Shown piece after piece: positions 62,780 to 64,000 of a stretch of 64,000 bases of DNA. The position numbers were made by a program, and so were the translations under genes. The stretch spans positions 1 to 64,000 of the forward strand of contig SCRM01000002.1 of NCBI GenBank assembly GCA_004298045.1, in the 5' to 3' direction. Each line of letters starts with the position of its first letter. Positions within the stretch are counted from its first letter, which is position 1. This stretch comes from Rhodanobacter sp. (GTDB lineage: Bacteria > Pseudomonadota > Gammaproteobacteria > Xanthomonadales > Rhodanobacteraceae). The notes below the pieces were generated by a model. It ran no database searches. It had not been told where the DNA came from and saw nothing but the letters and a program-made list of their open reading frames with translations.

Positions 62780-64000
62780 CTAATGCCCCACCGTCGGCGC
62801 CGGAACCGCAGACGGCGCGAGCACGCTGGCGATCGGCTTGCCCTGCGGCGAAGCGAACGGGATGCCCAGCAGCGCGGCAATCGTCGGCGCGACATCCATC
62901 ACCGACACCGCCGGCACCTCGCCGGCGTGCAATACGCCACGCCCGGTGGCGATGAAAATGCCCTGCATCAACGGGTCGGTGTTGGGGTAGCCGTGATCGC
63001 CGATTTCGCTGCCGTGGGTGGCATATGCGCCTTCGGCGCCATCGCGGAAGGTGTAGTCCGCTTTCGCGTAGAGCAGCAGATCGGGCGCTTGCATGCTCTG
63101 CGCCGGGGTTGGCCAGCCGAGACGCGCGGCCTCTGCCGGCGTCAGCGCCTGCGCGATGCCCTGCCGGCCGGCAAGCAACTTGCGCAATATCGCGAGTGAA
63201 GCAGGCGTGGCATGGCGCTGGTACACCAGCGCATAACCGTCGCCGGCCAAACTGTAGGCAGCCTGCTTGGCGTCCGATGCCTGCAGACCAGCCTGCGCCA
63301 GCAGCACGTTCGGGCGCAGCCGCCAGTGCACACTGCGCTGGCCATGGTCGGAAACGATCAGGAAGGCGGTGTTCGGCAACTCGCCCGCCTCGCGCACGGC
63401 ACGCACGATGTCCGCCACGCGGTCATCCAGAAACGCGATGGTGTTGCGCCCGGCGTCGTTGCCGTAGCCGGTATCGTGCTCGATGCTGTCCAGCGCCAGC
63501 AGGTGCACCAGCAAGAGATCGGGGTGGTGCTTGCGAATGATATCGACCGCGGCCCGGGTGTAGATGCGGTCGCGCCACGCCTGCGAGGCGTCGCCGAAAT
63601 GCGCGAGGTCGTCGCGGCTCAGCACGCCGTCGGCAACGAGGTCGCGCGCAATCGGACCATCCGGATCGGGATGCTCGGCAAACTGCCAGTCGATGCTCGG
63701 TGCCCGCATGATCGCCACCCAGTCCACCTGGGCCGTGGTCAGCCCGGCCGCATGCGCGGCGTCGTACACCGTGGGCACCGCCACCAGCGTCGCCTTGGAT
63801 GCCTGCATGTCCACTTTGGGCGGCGCATCGCGGCGCTGGCCGGTGATGAGGCCGTTCATCAGCACGTGATGCCGGCTGGCATCGGCGCCGGTAACCATGC
63901 TGGTGTGGTTGGGCCAGGTGATGGTGGGGTTGATTGGGCGCATCGAGACGGCGTAGCCGCCGCTGCGCATCAACGCCCGCAGCGTCGGCGCCGGCAGGCG
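62780..64000 (-). CDS. Nucleotide pyrophosphatase/phosphodiesterase-like protein (N-terminus cut by window end)
   Basis: The last 406 residues are present; the frame is open at the window edge and the true start lies beyond 64000. Alkaline-phosphatase superfamily, ENPP-like. Visible motifs: NPTITWPNHTSMVTGA (after the expected nucleophile region), LLVHLLALDSIEHDTGYG (metal-binding D/H), IVSDHGQRSVH (metal-binding D/H) and YATHGSEIGDHGYPN (third metal histidines). Such enzymes cleave nucleotide or phosphodiester bonds in the periplasm. Whether a signal peptide exists cannot be seen. Confidence 0.88.
   Translation of the reverse strand, partial: RLPAPTLRALMRSGGYAVSMRPINPTITWPNHTSMVTGADASRHHVLMNGLITGQRRDAPPKVDMQASKATLVAVPTVYDAAHAAGLTTAQVDWVAIMRAPSIDWQFAEHPDPDGPIARDLVADGVLSRDDLAHFGDASQAWRDRIYTRAAVDIIRKHHPDLLLVHLLALDSIEHDTGYGNDAGRNTIAFLDDRVADIVRAVREAGELPNTAFLIVSDHGQRSVHWRLRPNVLLAQAGLQASDAKQAAYSLAGDGYALVYQRHATPASLAILRKLLAGRQGIAQALTPAEAARLGWPTPAQSMQAPDLLLYAKADYTFRDGAEGAYATHGSEIGDHGYPNTDPLMQGIFIATGRGVLHAGEVPAVSVMDVAPTIAALLGIPFASPQGKPIASVLAPSAVPAPTVGH

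Overview
The window reads as a contiguous piece of the chromosome of a high-GC gammaproteobacterium. The best guess is the Xanthomonadales, close to Rhodanobacteraceae/Xanthomonadaceae. This rests on gene order (rubredoxin-thiE-hemL; adk-mpl beside a PPi-dependent phosphofructokinase and a membrane pyrophosphatase; lptF/lptG divergent from holC), the short-LID adenylate kinase, the glnE type, and intergenic GGGAATC-type repeats. It is an inference from gene content, with no 16S sequence to confirm it. Coding density is very high, many genes overlap as ATGA or GTGA, and no insertion sequence, phage, integrase, CRISPR array or tRNA was recognised.

Layout. 1-200: promoter and leader, on the minus strand, of what looks like an rRNA operon whose 16S gene lies just left of the window. 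0.4-4.5 kb: DUF192 protein, rubredoxin, thiE, hemL, a secreted helical protein coupled to a SufR-like Fe-S regulator. 4.5-10.1 kb (minus): glyoxalase I, HIT hydrolase, acetylornithine-type aminotransferase, SDR, Lon-substrate-binding protein, mpl and adk. 10.3-14.7 kb: a pyrophosphate-energy block (PPi-PFK and K+-independent H+-PPase) separated by an intact RcnB-like gene and a decayed copy of it. 14.8-22.4 kb: prolyl oligopeptidase, PstS-like/LysM protein, HAD phosphatase, leucyl aminopeptidase, M1 aminopeptidase. 22.6-35.1 kb (minus): tail-specific protease, lipB, ybeD, dacC, rlpA, mltB, rodA, mrdA, mreD, mreC, mreB, i.e. the rod-shape/cell-elongation machinery. 35.3-40.1 kb: PfkB kinase, threonine aldolase, lptG/lptF, holC. 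40.2-51.7 kb: a large hybrid sensor kinase, cytochrome b561 plus YceI, glnE, an LTA-synthase-like sulfatase, DUF1456, DUF456, hemolysin III. 51.9-58.3 kb: a possible C-rich-loop small RNA, a cysteine-dioxygenase-like cupin, an FAD/NAD(P)-binding gene broken by one in-frame TAA, cardiolipin synthase, and a coupled arsB-fetA-fetB operon. 58.4-64 kb: small membrane protein, nicotinamidase, CPXCG protein, PIN-HAD pair, META/DUF4377 lipoprotein, M14 carboxypeptidase and a nucleotide pyrophosphatase/phosphodiesterase cut by the window end.

Functionally the window is mostly core housekeeping: peptidoglycan synthesis, recycling and elongation (mpl, mre/mrd, dacC, mltB, rlpA), LPS export (lptFG), peptide degradation (five peptidases), cofactor synthesis (thiE, hemL, lipB, pncA) and PPi-linked energy conservation. 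The most unusual items are the decayed tandem rcnB copy, the nonsense-interrupted FAD protein next to a cupin lacking its expected metal-binding HxH, the secreted helical protein coupled to an Fe-S regulator, the PstS-LysM fusion, the arsB-fetAB coupling, the repeat family and the orphan terminator with C-rich loops. No clearly new multi-gene defence or biosynthetic system was found.
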